Assembly (NCBI RefSeq): GCF_017876295.1
Contig: NZ_JAGINT010000002.1
Coordinates: 1,736,001-1,800,000, forward strand
Source: Kribbella aluminosa
GTDB lineage: Bacteria > Actinomycetota > Actinomycetes > Propionibacteriales > Kribbellaceae
DNA length: 64,000 nucleotides
Direction: 5' to 3'
Positions 35,672 through 44,543 of this stretch are shown one piece after another. The notes below the pieces were generated by a model, which was not told the DNA's origin, made no database searches, and saw nothing but the letters and a program-made list of their open reading frames with translations. Made by a program: the position numbers and the translations under genes. Position 1 is the stretch's first letter, and each line of letters opens with the position of its first letter.

Positions 35672-36346
35672 TCAGTAGGTCGCGCGGCCGCCACTGATGT
35701 CGTAGACCGCGCCCGTGGAGAAGCTCACCCGGTCCGACGCCAGGAACGAGATGAGCTCGGCAACCTCCTCGGGCCGGCCGACTCGCTGCATGGGGATCAG
35801 GCTGGTGATGTGGGCGAGGACTTCGGGGCTGGTGCTGTCGTTCATCGGAGTGGCGATCACAGCCGGAGCGATCGCGTTGACGAGGACACCGGTGGTCGCG
35901 AGCTCCTTGCCGATGGACTTGGTCAAGCCGATCACGGCGGCTTTTGTGGCCGAATAGATGGAGAGATTCGGATTGCCGTCCTTGCCGGCCATGCTGGCGA
36001 AGTTGACGACCCGACCCCATCCGCGCTCGCACATGCCGGGTACGAACGCCCGCAAGGTGTTCACGGTGCCGACGACGTTCACGTCGATGACCCGGTGCCA
36101 ATCGTCGGAGGTGGTGTCCAGCAGCGGTTTGTTCGGCCCCACGATGCCGGCCGAGTTGATCAGTACGTCGACGGGCCCGAGCTGTTCGGCGACCCGACCG
36201 AGTGCATGCTCATCGGTGACGTCGGCGGTCAGGTCCGCGCCCTGCAGGTCGAGTGTGTGTACTTGCAGCCCGTCGGCGCGAAGCCGTCGGGCCGCCGCGG
36301 CGCCGAGTCCACTGGCGCCGCCGGTGACGAGTGCGGTTCGAGTCAT
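35672..36346 (-). CDS. SDR family oxidoreductase (left of divergent pair)
   Basis: A 224-residue short-chain dehydrogenase. The start follows GAGGGG and gives MTRTALVTGGASGLGAAAARR with the TGxxxGxG cofactor loop; NSAG is near 85, and the catalytic serine, tyrosine and lysine are in VNFASMAGKD and IYSATKAAV near residues 125-150. The end SFSTGAVYDISGG is typical. It reads toward the Gfo/Idh/MocA operon, 154 bases away, and may be part of it. The second SDR, 254 bases upstream, is divergent. Confidence 0.92.
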   Translation of the reverse strand: MTRTALVTGGASGLGAAAARRLRADGLQVHTLDLQGADLTADVTDEHALGRVAEQLGPVDVLINSAGIVGPNKPLLDTTSDDWHRVIDVNVVGTVNTLRAFVPGMCERGWGRVVNFASMAGKDGNPNLSIYSATKAAVIGLTKSIGKELATTGVLVNAIAPAVIATPMNDSTSPEVLAHITSLIPMQRVGRPEEVAELISFLASDRVSFSTGAVYDISGGRATY

Positions 36347-36600
36347 CGCTTCCCCTCGGATCAGGTGATCGGTTGGATCGCAGCTGACGGCGTGGTGCAG
36401 CGCACGTTGCCCACCAGGCAGTGCCGTATCCTTGCACGGCCTGAACGTCGAACATCCACACAGCCGACCGCCCTGGTGGGGCAGCGGTCGAAGATCGCAG
36501 TGCGATTCTCTCGCGTGCGATCCCGCACGCCCAGGGCCGTCGCCCAGATCGTCGAGGCTCTCGGACATTCGCCGGGAGCTCCTATTCAGAAGGGCTTCGC

Positions 36601-37317
36601 ATGACATTGACGGGTCAACGTGTACTGGTGACCGGCGGCACCCGGGGGATCGGACGAGCCATCGCCGATGCGTTCCTAGGCAGGGGATGCGAGGTCGTCA
36701 CGATCGACGTCGATCCCGCCGACACGTCCTGGCCGCACTACCAATTCGATCTGGCGGACACCGCCGGGATCGCTGATCTGGTATCGACGATAGTGCAGCA
36801 GGAGGGACCGCTCGACGTCCTGGTCAACTGTGCCGCGATCCCCAGCCGGGTGGCGTTTGCGGACCTCGGGATCGACCACTTCGACCAGGTGATGAGCGTC
36901 AATCTCAAGGCGGCGGTCTTCCTGGCCCAAGCCGTTGCCCGTGGAATGGCTGACCGCGGCTACGGCCGAATCGTCAACATCACGTCGATCCACGGCTCCC
37001 GCGGTGAACGAGAGTGTCTTGTCTACGACATGTCCAAGGCCGCACTGGGCGCGTTGACCCGGACGCTCGGTGTGGAGCTGGCCGGATCCGGAATCCTGGT
37101 CACCGCCGTAGCGCCGGGTTTCATCGACACCCGTGGCGCCGATCTGACGACGGACAGCTTCACGACGGTCTACCAGCAGTTCGGCAAGCTGCCGCTCGGC
37201 CGTGCCGGGCGGCCCGAAGAGGTCGCCGAACAGGTCGTTTGGCTGGCCAGCCCGCAGAACAGCTACGTGACCGGAACCGCGTTGGCCGTCGACGGTGGCC
37301 TCTCGGCCACCTTCTGA
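36601..37317 (+). CDS. SDR family oxidoreductase (right of divergent pair)
   Basis: A 238-residue short-chain dehydrogenase with VLVTGGTRGIGRAIA at the N-terminus, an aspartate in VVTIDVDPADTS that favours NAD, NCAAI near 78, and the catalytic ITSIHGSRG and VYDMSKAALG near residues 125-150. It ends with YVTGTALAVDGGLSATF. It is divergent from the other SDR, and the 254-base space between them contains GCCGT-ATCCTTGC-ACGGC, an inverted repeat that may be regulatory. About 140 bases downstream begins the GntR-controlled pair of secreted proteins. Confidence 0.92.
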   Translation: MTLTGQRVLVTGGTRGIGRAIADAFLGRGCEVVTIDVDPADTSWPHYQFDLADTAGIADLVSTIVQQEGPLDVLVNCAAIPSRVAFADLGIDHFDQVMSVNLKAAVFLAQAVARGMADRGYGRIVNITSIHGSRGERECLVYDMSKAALGALTRTLGVELAGSGILVTAVAPGFIDTRGADLTTDSFTTVYQQFGKLPLGRAGRPEEVAEQVVWLASPQNSYVTGTALAVDGGLSATF

Positions 37318-37410
37318 CCCTTTGGATAAGTCACGGGCAATCGTCGGCTAGCACCTGATGTGAGGTAGTCGAGATCCTGCTCTTTATCTTTTGCCGACAA
37401 GGTGCATAGT

Positions 37411-37426
37411 CTTGGTCCAGACCAGG
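37411..37426. promoter_or_regulatory. GntR/HutC-type operator before GH56-like gene
   Basis: CTTGGTCCAGACCAGG is a near-palindrome matching the perfect site at 45304-45321 at 14 of 16 core positions. Flanking bases are also alike (TAGnCTTGGTCnAGACCA), which suggests shared promoter architecture. HutC-subfamily GntR regulators such as DasR/NagR bind TGGTCTAGACCA-type sites. The local GntR at 44544-45254 is the likely binder. Confidence 0.72.
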
Positions 37427-37458
37427 CTACCCCCATTCACCGCTCGAAGGGGATCATC

Positions 37459-38304
37459 ATGGACCGCATCATCACGTCAGGAGTAAACCGGAGAACGTTT
37501 CTGGTTGGCAGCATCGGCACTGCTGCCGCGCTCGGCCTGTCGAGCCGGCCGGGCGTCGCGTCGGCCGCACCGACGTTCAAGGTGTACAACGCCGTTCGGG
37601 CACGCCCCGACCTGAGTGCCTACGGCGTCCCCAAGCGCACGATGATCTACCAGAATGCGCTGGTCGTGAACGGGACCGGCGACGAGACCCTCGTGAAGAA
37701 CACGATCCAGACCAACATGACGGCCGGGGTCACTCAGGCGTGCTTGGACATCGAGGCATGGCCGCTGGACAGCCTCCCCGATGCCGACTTCGCGGTGAAC
37801 GCGGCCAAGTACAACGAGGTCGCGGGCTGGGTGAAGGAAGTGAGTCCGTCGTTCCGCCTCGGCTGGTACGGCATCCTGCCGCGGCGCGACTACTGGTCGG
37901 TCATCCAGGGGACCACGGCCGCCTGGTACGCGGACAATGCCCGGCGCCAGGTCATCGCGGATCACGTTGACGACGTCTATCCGTCGCTCTACACGTTCTA
38001 CACCGACCAAACCGGCTGGGTGAACTACGCGAACGCCAACCTGACGCAGGCCGGGATCTACAACCGTCCCGGCTACGCGATCATCTGGCCGAAGTACCAC
38101 CCCAGCGCGCCCGCGGACATTCGCGGAACCTTCATCGCTCGTGACTACTGGCGGCTGCAGCTCGAAACCGTCCTGGCCCACCAGCAGTCGGCCGGCTCTG
38201 CCATCGTCGGCGTCGCCATCTGGAACGACGACTCGACCTGGGACCCGACCGCCGATTGGTGGCTGGAAACGATCGACTTCGTCAACGATCACAATCTCGG
38301 CTAG
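37459..38304 (+). CDS. Tat-exported GH56 (hyaluronidase)-like protein
   Basis: A 281-residue secreted protein. The start has AAGGGG upstream; NRRTFLVGSIG is a Tat motif and the signal ends near ASA-AP. The mature part begins FKVYNAVRARPDL and shows ACLDIEAWPLD near residue 100, LGWYGILP near 142 and VDDVYPSLYTFY near 180. These resemble the animal and venom hyaluronidase landmarks: the Asp-x-Glu catalytic motif, the YG strand and the YPSIY strand. That is pattern recognition from memory, and the protein is shorter than classical GH56 enzymes. It is followed after 22 bases by a DUF4838 glycosidase. A weak alternative is an uncharacterised TIM-barrel family. Confidence 0.6.
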   Translation: MDRIITSGVNRRTFLVGSIGTAAALGLSSRPGVASAAPTFKVYNAVRARPDLSAYGVPKRTMIYQNALVVNGTGDETLVKNTIQTNMTAGVTQACLDIEAWPLDSLPDADFAVNAAKYNEVAGWVKEVSPSFRLGWYGILPRRDYWSVIQGTTAAWYADNARRQVIADHVDDVYPSLYTFYTDQTGWVNYANANLTQAGIYNRPGYAIIWPKYHPSAPADIRGTFIARDYWRLQLETVLAHQQSAGSAIVGVAIWNDDSTWDPTADWWLETIDFVNDHNLG

Positions 38305-38326
38305 CCGCCACCACCGAAGGAGACCC

Positions 38327-40846
38327 ATGTCTTTCGAGCTGTCCAGACGTTCCCTGCTCGGTGGCCTCGGAGCGACCGCGGTCGCCTTCGGCCTGACCCG
38401 GACCTCGTCAGCGGCCGGCGCCACCGGCCTGCCTTTCGTGGTCGACGGGGCCGCCAAAGCAGTCGTCGTCGTACCGGACGCTGCCGATCCGCAAGTGAGT
38501 GCGGCGGCCGCGACATTGATTTCGACGATCGCGACCTCAACCGGCGTGACCCTCCCAAGGCTTACCGAGTCGGCAGCTACGGAGACCGCCTACCCAGGAT
38601 GGACCCGGATCAGACTGCGCGTCGCAAGCGACCGAGACACCGACGAACTCAGCCGGCAGGCGCTCTCGTTACCCGGCGACGGCTACTTGATCGCACCGGC
38701 CCAGACGGCGGTCACCGTCATCGCGGCATCGCCGTGGGGTACTCGATTCGGAACCTACGCGCTGCTGACCAAGGTCGTCGGCGCCGAGTGGATCATGCCC
38801 GGCCCGTCCGGCGCGGACATCCCGGCGTCGACGAATCTCGACGGGCCGGCAGCGACGATCCTGTCGGTACCTGCCTTCGCCAGTCGTCAGCTCTATCCGC
38901 TGGGCATCGGAAACACCTGGGACAGTACGAACGTCCTGGCCAAGTGGGGCGCCCAGAACCGCATGCACGAGACGCGAAGCTATTCGCACAACCTGTCGCG
39001 GATCTTCTCTCCGGCCCTGTACGGCGATCCGCAGAAGCCGGATACCTATCGACCTCAGCTCTATCCCCTCCGAGGTGGCGTACCGTACATCCCGCCGGCG
39101 ACGACGGCCACCGGCTGGCAGCCGCGCCTGACTGTGCCGGAAACGGTTGATATCGCCGCGCAGGCGGCGATCAGCGCCTTCGACGCGGACCCGGAACGCC
39201 GGGCGTTCTCGCTCGGCATCAACGACTCCGGCGGATTCAGCGAAGACGAGTACGAGCTGAGCGGGTACGACGAGTTCGGCCTCCGCAGCCTGTCGAACGT
39301 CTACTACGCCTGGGTCAACGCCGTCGCCGAAAAGGTCGCCGTCGCCTATCCGGATCGGCTGCTCGGGCTCATCGCCTACAACGAGGTGGCCGCCCCGCCG
39401 GACTTCGACGTACACCCGAACGTGATGCCGTATCTCTGTCGCGATCGGTACGGCTGGGTCGATCCGGGCACCAAGGCGGCTGATCTCCGCAGACACGAGG
39501 CCTGGCAGCGGCGGGCGTCGACCTTGGGCTGGTACGACTACGCGTACGGCGCTCCCTACCCGATCCCCCGGATCGCCGGCACGGCACTCCAGGACGCGTA
39601 TTCGTACGCGGCCGGTCATGACGTTCAAGGCGTCTTCGCCGAGCTCGCGCCGAACTGGGGCGACGGGCCGAAGGCCTGGATGTTCACGAAGCTCCTGTGG
39701 GACCCGAGCCTGGATGCGTCAGCCCTGCTGGAGGAGTGGTGCCGGCGGGCCGTCGGGCCGGCTGCCGCCGCCGATCTGATCGCCTACTTCCAAACCTGGG
39801 AAGCGATCTGGACAGATCGGGTGCCTGCCACCGAATGGTTCGGCGCCACTGGTGGGTCGACCTACTTTCCCTTCTACCAGGCCGACTTCATCGACGTCAT
39901 CGAGCCTGCCGAGATCGCCCAGCAGCGCCAACGCCTGGAACGCGTCGAGCTCCAGGCCGACTCCGCGCCGAGGAAGGCCAGGGCCGAGGTCCTGCAGCGT
40001 GCGTTCTCCTATTACGAGGCGTCGGTCCTCAGCTTTCCGCGCGCGACCCCGCCACCGGTTGACGAGATCACCGCGTCGGCCCTGTTGGACGACGTGACCG
40101 GCCGGCTGGACGATTCCATCGCCCTCGCCGCCAAGCGAGGCCAGCTGATCGACGAATTCAACGGGGACCCGCTGCTTCGCCACTCCACGGACGCCCGGAA
40201 GGTGGGGATGAACTGGTCGGGCTGGAACCTGCCGGTGCTCTGGCAGCTGGCCGAGTTCATCCAGTGCGGCGGCGCGGCTGCCGCGCACGTACGGACGAAG
40301 GTCCGGCAGCTGATCGATTCGGCAGCGTCGGCGAACGTCAAGAGCTACGCCGAGATGTTGCTGCAGGTGGCGGATCGCGAGGTGACCACGCTCGGTGTGA
40401 ACACCCGGTTCGCCGACGGGACGATCGCGCCCTGGCTGATCGAGTCCAGCGAACCGCCGCGCGAACCCGCGGTCATCGCGACCGAGCACGGTCGCCACCT
40501 TCTCCGGGTGGCCGGCGGCTTTCGCTCGGGCGGTATTTCCCAGGCCATTGCGGTGCAGCCAGGGCTGATCAGGCACCACCTCCGGTACCGGGTCACCGCG
40601 GATGCAGGCTCCGGTGGTGCGATGCAGCTGACCTGGTACCTGCTCAACGCCACCGGCGGCCTCGTCCAGCTGTATCGCGGCCGCCGTCGTCAGCTGTCCG
40701 GCACCGGCGGGCACTGGACCGACCTGGTAGGACTGGAGATGCTGCCGGCCGGAGTGACCACGGCCAAGCTGTACGTGTCGTTCCTGGGCATCCCGGCCCA
40801 GACCACGGTTGATTTCGATCGGATCGAGTTCAACCAGCTCCGCTGA
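38327..40846 (+). CDS. Tat-exported DUF4838-type glycosidase (GH67/GH20-like N-terminus)
   Basis: An 839-residue secreted protein with AGGAG before the ATG and a Tat signal (LSRRSLLGGLGATAVAFG) ending near SSA-AGA. Residues about 35-165 form the alpha/beta N-terminal domain shared by GH67 and GH20 enzymes (VVVVPDAADPQVSAAAATL, GDGYLIAPAQ, WGTRFGTYALLTKVVG). The central domain (about 175-600) has FSLGINDSGGFSEDEYE near 300, LIAYNEVAAPPDF near 348 and GVFAELAPNWGDGPKAWMF near 430, as in DUF4838 proteins. A beta-sandwich of about 150 residues ends it. The activity is unproven; release of uronic acids or amino sugars is plausible. It shares an operon with the GH56-like protein. Confidence 0.78.
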   Translation: MSFELSRRSLLGGLGATAVAFGLTRTSSAAGATGLPFVVDGAAKAVVVVPDAADPQVSAAAATLISTIATSTGVTLPRLTESAATETAYPGWTRIRLRVASDRDTDELSRQALSLPGDGYLIAPAQTAVTVIAASPWGTRFGTYALLTKVVGAEWIMPGPSGADIPASTNLDGPAATILSVPAFASRQLYPLGIGNTWDSTNVLAKWGAQNRMHETRSYSHNLSRIFSPALYGDPQKPDTYRPQLYPLRGGVPYIPPATTATGWQPRLTVPETVDIAAQAAISAFDADPERRAFSLGINDSGGFSEDEYELSGYDEFGLRSLSNVYYAWVNAVAEKVAVAYPDRLLGLIAYNEVAAPPDFDVHPNVMPYLCRDRYGWVDPGTKAADLRRHEAWQRRASTLGWYDYAYGAPYPIPRIAGTALQDAYSYAAGHDVQGVFAELAPNWGDGPKAWMFTKLLWDPSLDASALLEEWCRRAVGPAAAADLIAYFQTWEAIWTDRVPATEWFGATGGSTYFPFYQADFIDVIEPAEIAQQRQRLERVELQADSAPRKARAEVLQRAFSYYEASVLSFPRATPPPVDEITASALLDDVTGRLDDSIALAAKRGQLIDEFNGDPLLRHSTDARKVGMNWSGWNLPVLWQLAEFIQCGGAAAAHVRTKVRQLIDSAASANVKSYAEMLLQVADREVTTLGVNTRFADGTIAPWLIESSEPPREPAVIATEHGRHLLRVAGGFRSGGISQAIAVQPGLIRHHLRYRVTADAGSGGAMQLTWYLLNATGGLVQLYRGRRRQLSGTGGHWTDLVGLEMLPAGVTTAKLYVSFLGIPAQTTVDFDRIEFNQLR

Positions 40847-40854
40847 CCACCACC

Positions 40855-40885
40855 GCCCCGCCGGTCGCAGTGCCACCGGCGGGGC
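40855..40885. terminator. Bidirectional terminator hairpin
   Basis: GCCCCGCCGGT and ACCGGCGGGGC form a perfect 11-base-pair stem with a 9-base loop. It fills the 42-base gap between two convergent genes (stops at 40846 and 40889). There is no clear U-tract. Confidence 0.8.
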
Positions 40886-40888
40886 ACC

Positions 40889-41761
40889 TCAGCCCTTGAC
40901 CGCGCCGGTGAGAACTCCCTTGGTGAAGTGCTTCTGCAGGAAGGGATAGACACAAGCGATCGGGATCAGCGAGAGCACCAGGATCGCCATCTGCAAGGCC
41001 GGCTGGGACGGTGGCACGGCGCCGGCATCGGTGACGCCGACTTGGCTGTTGTTGATGAGGTACTGCCGCAGGACCAGTTGGATCGGCCACTTCTTCTGGT
41101 CGTCGATGTAGAGCATCGCCGAGAAGAAGGTGTTCCAGAAGTTCACGGCGTAGAAGAGCCCGATAGCAGCCAGGATCGGCTTCGACAGCGGCAGCACGAT
41201 GGTCCAGAAGATCCTGAACTCGCCGGCACCGTCGATCAGAGCCGCCTCCGTCAGTTCAGCGGGAAGGCTTCCGAAGAACGCGCGCATGACGATGACGTTG
41301 AAGGCGCTGACGGTCACCGGGATGATCAAGGCCCACAGCGAGTTCAGCAATCCGAACTGTTTGACCGTCAGATACATCGGGATCATGCCGGCGGAGAAGA
41401 GCATGGTGGCCAGGACGCCCAGCAGGATCACCCGCCCGAACAACAGGTGCGTGCGCGACAACGCGTAGGCCAGCGTCGACGTCACCGCCAGAGCCAGCAG
41501 CGTGCCCACGATCGTGACAAAGGCGGAGACTCCGAGCGCGGTCGTCACCTGCCCGCCGGCGAGGATCGACCGGTAGGCGTCGAACGTCGGACGCTCCGGC
41601 CACAGCACCAGGCCGCCACCTCGGCCGACCTGCGACGAATCGGCGAGCGAGGTCGAAACCACCATCACGAACGGGCCGAGCACGATCAGGCAGCACAGCG
41701 TCAAGATGATCATCTTGCCGACCTCGGCCGGTGCGTGCGGCCGACGAGTGAGCGAGGTCAT
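40889..41761 (-). CDS. ABC transporter permease, YtcP/MalG type (importer 4)
   Basis: A 290-residue permease with six membrane segments and the EAA loop EAALIDGAGEFRIFWTIVLP near residue 170. It is of the YtcP/LplC kind, which pairs with LplB-type permeases and large lipoproteins to import complex saccharides. The motif NNSQVGVTDAGAVPPSQPALQMA near 237 is characteristic of this subgroup. It overlaps the upstream permease by four bases. Confidence 0.92.
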   Translation of the reverse strand: MTSLTRRPHAPAEVGKMIILTLCCLIVLGPFVMVVSTSLADSSQVGRGGGLVLWPERPTFDAYRSILAGGQVTTALGVSAFVTIVGTLLALAVTSTLAYALSRTHLLFGRVILLGVLATMLFSAGMIPMYLTVKQFGLLNSLWALIIPVTVSAFNVIVMRAFFGSLPAELTEAALIDGAGEFRIFWTIVLPLSKPILAAIGLFYAVNFWNTFFSAMLYIDDQKKWPIQLVLRQYLINNSQVGVTDAGAVPPSQPALQMAILVLSLIPIACVYPFLQKHFTKGVLTGAVKG

Positions 41762-42702
41762 TTGTCGGCTCCTTGGTAGATGCCGGCTTCACCGAACAGA
41801 TGCGCCAGCTTGTTGGCGGCGAGTACGAGCACGACGCCGATCACACCCTTGACGAGACCGACCGCCGCGGACGTGCCCCACTCTCCGCCGACGATCCCGT
41901 TGTTGTAGACATAGGTGTCCAGCACCTCGGAGGCGTGCGCACCGACGGCAGCCTGCTGCAGGACGATCTGCTCGAAGCCGACCGACAAGAGGTCGCCGAT
42001 GCGCAGGATCAGGATCAAGATGATCACCGGCCGGATACCTGGCAGCGTGATGTGGAACAGCTGCCGCCAGCGGCTGGCGCCGTCGACCTCGGCCGCCTCG
42101 TACAGGTTCTGGTCGATTCCAGCAAGGGCGGCAAGGAACAGGATCGTTCCCCAGCCGCAGTTCTTCCAGATGTCCTGGAGGATCAGCAGCGGCTTGAAGA
42201 AGCTCGGATTGCCGATGATCTCCGGGTGCGGTCCACCGAGCGCGGACATCAGCTGCTCCAGCGGGCCGCCGAAGCCCAGCACGTGCTGGAAGATCGCAAC
42301 GACGACGACCCAGGACAGGAAGTGCGGCAGGTAGAGGACGGACTGCACGACCCGCTTGAACCGCTCGGAGACCAGGCTGTTCATCAACAGGGCCAGGGCG
42401 ATCGGCGCCGGAAACGTGAAGATCAACTGCAGGAACGTGATGATCAGCGTGTTTCGCAGCGCGTTCAGGAAGGCCGGATCCCCGTCGAACAGGATCGAGA
42501 AATTGCCCAGCCCGACCCAGTCCGACCCGAGGATCCCGATGAAGGGCTGATAGTCCTTGAACGCGATCACATTTCCGAGCAGCGGCAGATAGTAGAAGCT
42601 CGCGAAGATCGCCACACCGGGCAATGCCAGCAGCAACAGACTCCAGTCTCGCCGCAGCCGCCGCGCGAGCAGGGCGCGCGGCGGTTCCGAACGGGAGCTC
42701 AC
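41758..42702 (-). CDS. ABC transporter permease, LplB type (importer 4)
   Basis: A 314-residue permease beginning at GTG, whose bases overlap the binding-protein stop (GTGA). It has six membrane segments, the LplB-like segments YYLPLLGNVIAFKDYQPFIG near residue 30 and LLILQDIWKNCGWGTILFLAAL near 170, and the EAA loop EAAEVDGASRWRQLFHITLP near 198. Partner of the YtcP-type permease. Confidence 0.92.
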   Translation of the reverse strand: MSSRSEPPRALLARRLRRDWSLLLLALPGVAIFASFYYLPLLGNVIAFKDYQPFIGILGSDWVGLGNFSILFDGDPAFLNALRNTLIITFLQLIFTFPAPIALALLMNSLVSERFKRVVQSVLYLPHFLSWVVVVAIFQHVLGFGGPLEQLMSALGGPHPEIIGNPSFFKPLLILQDIWKNCGWGTILFLAALAGIDQNLYEAAEVDGASRWRQLFHITLPGIRPVIILILILRIGDLLSVGFEQIVLQQAAVGAHASEVLDTYVYNNGIVGGEWGTSAAVGLVKGVIGVVLVLAANKLAHLFGEAGIYQGADK

Positions 42703-44315
42703 CCGGCGGCCCGGCCCAACTCGTCCGCGATCTTGTCGCCGATCGCCGTCTTCCAGGAGCGGACCAGGTCGTCCCAGGTGGAGACCGGTGCGGCTCCGGT
42801 CAGGATGCTGCGCTGGGCATCGGTGATCCGCTTGGCGTAGCTGGCGCTCTTCGCGACGTCGGTCTCCGAGTACAGCCCCAGGGACGCGTCGTCGACACCG
42901 GACGGCATCTTCGCGGTCAGATAGGCATGCTGGGCTTTGGTCACGTCGTCTTGACCGGGCGTGTACAGGGCCGCCTGGGCGTTGCCGCCGCAGTACGACC
43001 AGCCGGCCAGGATGTTGGCGGACTGGCCGTCGCGGAACTCGGGATTTCCCTTGACCATGTCGTAGGTGACACCGGGCGCACCGTAGTTCACGTCCAGGAA
43101 TTCCTGGGTGCCGAACGGTGAGGCCAGGAAGTCGGCGATCCGGAGAAGTTCCCGCAGCCGTTGGTCACTGCTCTGCTTCTTGATGGCGATGAACGCCGGG
43201 TAGCCGGCGACGCTCTTGAAGATCGACGCCCGCCCGCCGCCACCCCACTTCGGCAGGTCGACATGGCCGAGGTTCCACTTCGGCTCCTGCCGGGCCCACA
43301 GTCCCCAGCCGGTGAAGGACTGGTGATAGAGCGAGATGGTGCCGGCTCGCAGCCACTCGGCGGTCTGCGGTGAGAAGGACTCGGGGTGCAGGTAGCCGGC
43401 CGCGATGATCTTGGCGCATTCGTTGAGCGCGTCCTTCATCTGCGCCGACTCGAGCTGGTTGACGAACCGTCCGTCGACCTTGTGCCATCCGTTGGGCGCA
43501 CCCATCATCTGGAGTACCAGCGGAAGGAGCCAGCTGGTCGGATCCTGCCCCATCGCGAACTGGTTCCGCTTCCGATCGGTCAGCTCGGCGAAGAGGGCAA
43601 CCAGCTCCGGTCCCGAATTGATCTTCGGATTCGGATCGATGCCTCTGGCCCGCAGGAGATCGCCACGCGTGGACAGAATCGATCCGGCCGGTGGCCGAGG
43701 CTGGGCGATCCCCCAGAGCCGGCCTTTCACCTCGGGGATCTTCCAGGTGGCCGGCGGAATGTTGGCCAACGCCGGATACTCTTTCACGCCGTCCCCGCCG
43801 AGGACGTCCGAGAGGTCGGTGAAGTATTTTTCCAGCAGTTGCGGATATTTCGGCACCAACGCCATTTGGACAAAGTCGGGGAGGTCGTTGCCGGCCATCG
43901 TCACCTGGAATTTGTCCAGATAGTACGTCGCAGTGACGACGACGGCGTCCAGCGAATTCCCGGACTGTGTCCGGGCGAGCCGGTACGCCAGGTTCGCGTC
44001 CGGAGCGACGTTCGGAGCGGTGCCTTGGAGCAAGGCGGTCGCGGGCGCGGTACTCGGCAACGGGAATCCCGGACGTTTGATCGGCGGTGCCGGAAACCCG
44101 AGGAATCCGGGGGCTACTCCGTCGATGGTCCCCGGCAGATCCGGTTTCACGTCGTTGAAGGGCACATAGATCGGTGGCGTGTAGCGAGCGCCGGACGACC
44201 CGTTGCCGTTCGGCTGCTGACCTGACGCGCACCCGTCCAGGCCCAGCGCCAGTAGGGCACCGGCGCTGCCGCCAAGAAGGGTGCGCCGTGACAACCGCGA
44301 CTCGTGGTAACTCAT
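42699..44315 (-). CDS. Large extracellular binding lipoprotein (importer 4)
   Basis: A 538-residue binding protein, about 100 residues longer than the other three in the window, as usual for partners of LplB/YtcP permeases. GGGAGG precedes the ATG. SRRTLLGGSAGALLALG is a Tat motif with LDGC as lipobox near residue 29. The mature protein contains YYLDKFQVTMAGNDLPDFVQ near 158, a long middle region, and VNYGAPGVTYDMVKGNPEF near 420, frequent in this family. It probably binds a saccharide released by the secreted GH56-like and DUF4838 proteins encoded convergently. Confidence 0.92.
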   Translation of the reverse strand: MSYHESRLSRRTLLGGSAGALLALGLDGCASGQQPNGNGSSGARYTPPIYVPFNDVKPDLPGTIDGVAPGFLGFPAPPIKRPGFPLPSTAPATALLQGTAPNVAPDANLAYRLARTQSGNSLDAVVVTATYYLDKFQVTMAGNDLPDFVQMALVPKYPQLLEKYFTDLSDVLGGDGVKEYPALANIPPATWKIPEVKGRLWGIAQPRPPAGSILSTRGDLLRARGIDPNPKINSGPELVALFAELTDRKRNQFAMGQDPTSWLLPLVLQMMGAPNGWHKVDGRFVNQLESAQMKDALNECAKIIAAGYLHPESFSPQTAEWLRAGTISLYHQSFTGWGLWARQEPKWNLGHVDLPKWGGGGRASIFKSVAGYPAFIAIKKQSSDQRLRELLRIADFLASPFGTQEFLDVNYGAPGVTYDMVKGNPEFRDGQSANILAGWSYCGGNAQAALYTPGQDDVTKAQHAYLTAKMPSGVDDASLGLYSETDVAKSASYAKRITDAQRSILTGAAPVSTWDDLVRSWKTAIGDKIADELGRAAG

Positions 44316-44401
44316 ATCAGTCCTCCCGCTGGATGCGGTGTGCTCCGCCTTGGTGGCTAAGGAGCATTCGCGACTTGCCCCTGACGAGGCGATCGAGAGT
44401 G

Positions 44402-44430
44402 ACAGTAGAACCCGGCCTGGTTCAGGTCAA
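44402..44430 (-). promoter_or_regulatory. Candidate promoter of importer 4 operon
   Basis: On the minus strand TTGACC and TACTGT are separated by exactly 17 bases, close to the vegetative consensus. The -35 lies inside a degenerate GntR-type site (44416-44431). The leader to the binding-protein ATG would be about 80 bases. Confidence 0.5.
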
Positions 44431-44431
44431 G
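44416..44431. promoter_or_regulatory. Degenerate GntR-type operator before importer 4
   Basis: CCTGGTTCAGGTCAAG matches the core of the perfect site (CTTGGTCTAGACCAAG) at 11 of 16 positions, and all five differences are transitions. It overlaps the putative -35 of importer 4. Position and similarity support it; the degeneracy lowers confidence. Confidence 0.45.
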
Positions 44432-44543
44432 AGATCCGGACCGGCTTCCTTGCTGGTCGACCTGCGCGGGCGTCAGTGCGCAGGCTGTCTACGGCCCGCG
44501 GAGCGGGCCGGGTTGAGCGCCTCGATGCGGGCCGCTGGTCGGC

